Source of the DNA: Bradyrhizobium sp. CCBAU 051011
GTDB lineage: Bacteria > Pseudomonadota > Alphaproteobacteria > Rhizobiales > Xanthobacteraceae
Direction: 5' to 3'
Length of the DNA: 64,000 nucleotides
NCBI RefSeq assembly: GCF_009930815.1
Contig: NZ_CP022222.1
Coordinates: 7,854,501 to 7,918,500 of the forward strand
The number at the start of each line of letters is the position of its first letter. Position 1 is the stretch's first letter. Under the pieces are notes generated by a model. That model had not been told where the DNA came from and did no database searches. It was given only the letters and a program-made list of their open reading frames with translations. A program made the position numbers and the translations under genes. Shown here piece after piece: positions 63,354 through 64,000 of this stretch.

Positions 63354-64000
63354 TCAGAGATGATTGACGAGGTTCGGCAGTCCGGGCGGTATCTCCAGGA
63401 CGTAGTCGCCTGAAAGATCGAGGCCTTTGACCTCAACGGTTGTCTCGATACGGCGACCGGGGCCTCGGCCCTTGATGAAGACGACGAGGTCGATCGCTTC
63501 CGCGACCAGGCGGCGTGGAACGGTCGTTACCGCTTCCTGGACCAGTTGCTCGATTCGATAGAGCGCCGCGCGCGCGGAGTTCGCGTGTACGGTTGCGATC
63601 CCACCGGGGTGGCCGGTGTTCCAGGCTTTCAGCATGTCGAGGGCTTCCACTCCCCGGACCTCGCCCACGACGATCCGGTCGGGGCGCAGCCGCAGGGTGG
63701 AGCGCACCAGATCGGCGAGCGTTGCGACGCCAGGCTTGGTTCTCAGCGCGACCGCGTCCTTGGCGTCGCATCGAAGTTCGCGGGTGTCCTCGATGATGAC
63801 AACGCGCTGGTCGAGGCCCGCGACCTCGGCCAGCAGCGCATTGGCAAGCGTGGTCTTGCCCGAGCCGGTCCCGCCAGCGACCAGGATGTTTCGCCCGTCC
63901 GCAACCGCCTCGCTGAGGATCCTGGCCATCGCAGGCGAAGCGATCTGCGCCTTGACATAGTCCGACAGATGGAACGTGGTGGTGGCGGGCTTGCGAATGG
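63354..64000 (-). CDS. trbB: Conjugal transfer ATPase TrbB (VirB11 homologue), N-terminus outside the window
   Basis: The visible 215 residues are the RecA-like domain of a secretion ATPase: FHLSDYVKAQIASPAM, Walker A in NILVAGGTGSGKTTLANALL, the Asp box IEDTRELRC, Walker B-like RIVVGEVRGVEALDML and the His box GHPGGIATVHANS. The gene continues past the right edge. It heads the trb operon seen here; CopG and traG genes usually precede it. Confidence 0.92.
   Translation of the reverse strand, partial: IRKPATTTFHLSDYVKAQIASPAMARILSEAVADGRNILVAGGTGSGKTTLANALLAEVAGLDQRVVIIEDTRELRCDAKDAVALRTKPGVATLADLVRSTLRLRPDRIVVGEVRGVEALDMLKAWNTGHPGGIATVHANSARAALYRIEQLVQEAVTTVPRRLVAEAIDLVVFIKGRGPGRRIETTVEVKGLDLSGDYVLEIPPGLPNLVNHL

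Larger units (their letters stand above)
42631..64000. mobile_element. Integrative conjugative element at dusA, open at the right edge
   Basis: The left limit is set by dusA and the integrase. The right part is a trb-type conjugation operon that runs beyond the window. The cargo in between is two cyclic-nucleotide defence operons and a NACHT protein. The module trbBCDEJLFGI plus a DUF2274 gene resembles that of Tn4371-type elements. No relaxase, coupling protein or partition genes are in view, and no second copy of the dusA end was found, so the other end must lie outside. Confidence 0.7.

Overview
The window comes from an alphaproteobacterium of the Bradyrhizobium type. The evidence is high GC, the protein sequences, the small intergenic palindromes, and the mix of acyl-CoA/PHB metabolism, TRAP transport and aromatic-acid catabolism. 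No rRNA, tRNA or CRISPR array was seen.

Layout. (1) 1-13.3 kb is ordinary chromosome: an acyl-CoA dehydrogenase/phosphotransferase pair with a divergent TetR regulator, an IS110-family transposase beside a structured interspersed repeat, an isochorismatase-like hydrolase with an FMN-type reductase, 3-hydroxybutyryl-CoA dehydrogenase, glutathione reductase, a DUF2059 protein, rpiA, an SDR and gph. (2) 13.5-17.1 kb holds moaA and the two membrane subunits of a TRAP transporter (dctQ, dctM). (3) 17.1-25.7 kb is a low-density stretch of small genes, a frameshifted IS1182-type insertion sequence, a second transposase relic and decayed repeats. It ends with a ribbon-helix-helix gene translationally coupled to a secreted-type PHB depolymerase-like esterase. 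(4) 25.9-28.3 kb carries two tandem TRAP solute-binding proteins, probably partners of the distant dctQM. (5) 28.4-36.6 kb is housekeeping again: Mrp/ApbC, a VOC protein, a 3-hydroxyisobutyrate dehydrogenase family enzyme, a histidine kinase, a DUF1289 protein, a retropepsin-like protease and a methyltransferase. (6) 36.6-41.5 kb is a gamma-resorcylate catabolic cluster: MarR regulator, flavin reductase, resorcinol hydroxylase, gamma-resorcylate decarboxylase and an aromatic acid MFS transporter. The ring-cleavage genes are absent. (7) From 42.6 kb to the right edge is an integrative conjugative element. A tyrosine integrase sits immediately upstream of dusA, a known integration hotspot, and a trbBCDEJLFGI conjugation operon fills 55-64 kb.

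The most notable content is the cargo of that element at 44.2-53.3 kb, a compact defence island. On the minus strand a nucleotide cyclase is paired with a two-helix membrane effector, as in a Pycsar (cyclic pyrimidine) antiphage system. Divergent from it is a second, more complex operon: a tandem-domain cyclase, an E2-like cysteine-rich protein, a cNMP-binding/TIR effector of the PycTIR type, a DUF2235 hydrolase with an internal membrane hairpin, and a bacterial NACHT ATPase. The working model is that phage sensing triggers cyclase activity, and the cyclic nucleotide then switches on membrane disruption (PycTM) or NAD+ depletion (PycTIR). The roles of the E2-like, DUF2235 and NACHT proteins in this setting are open.
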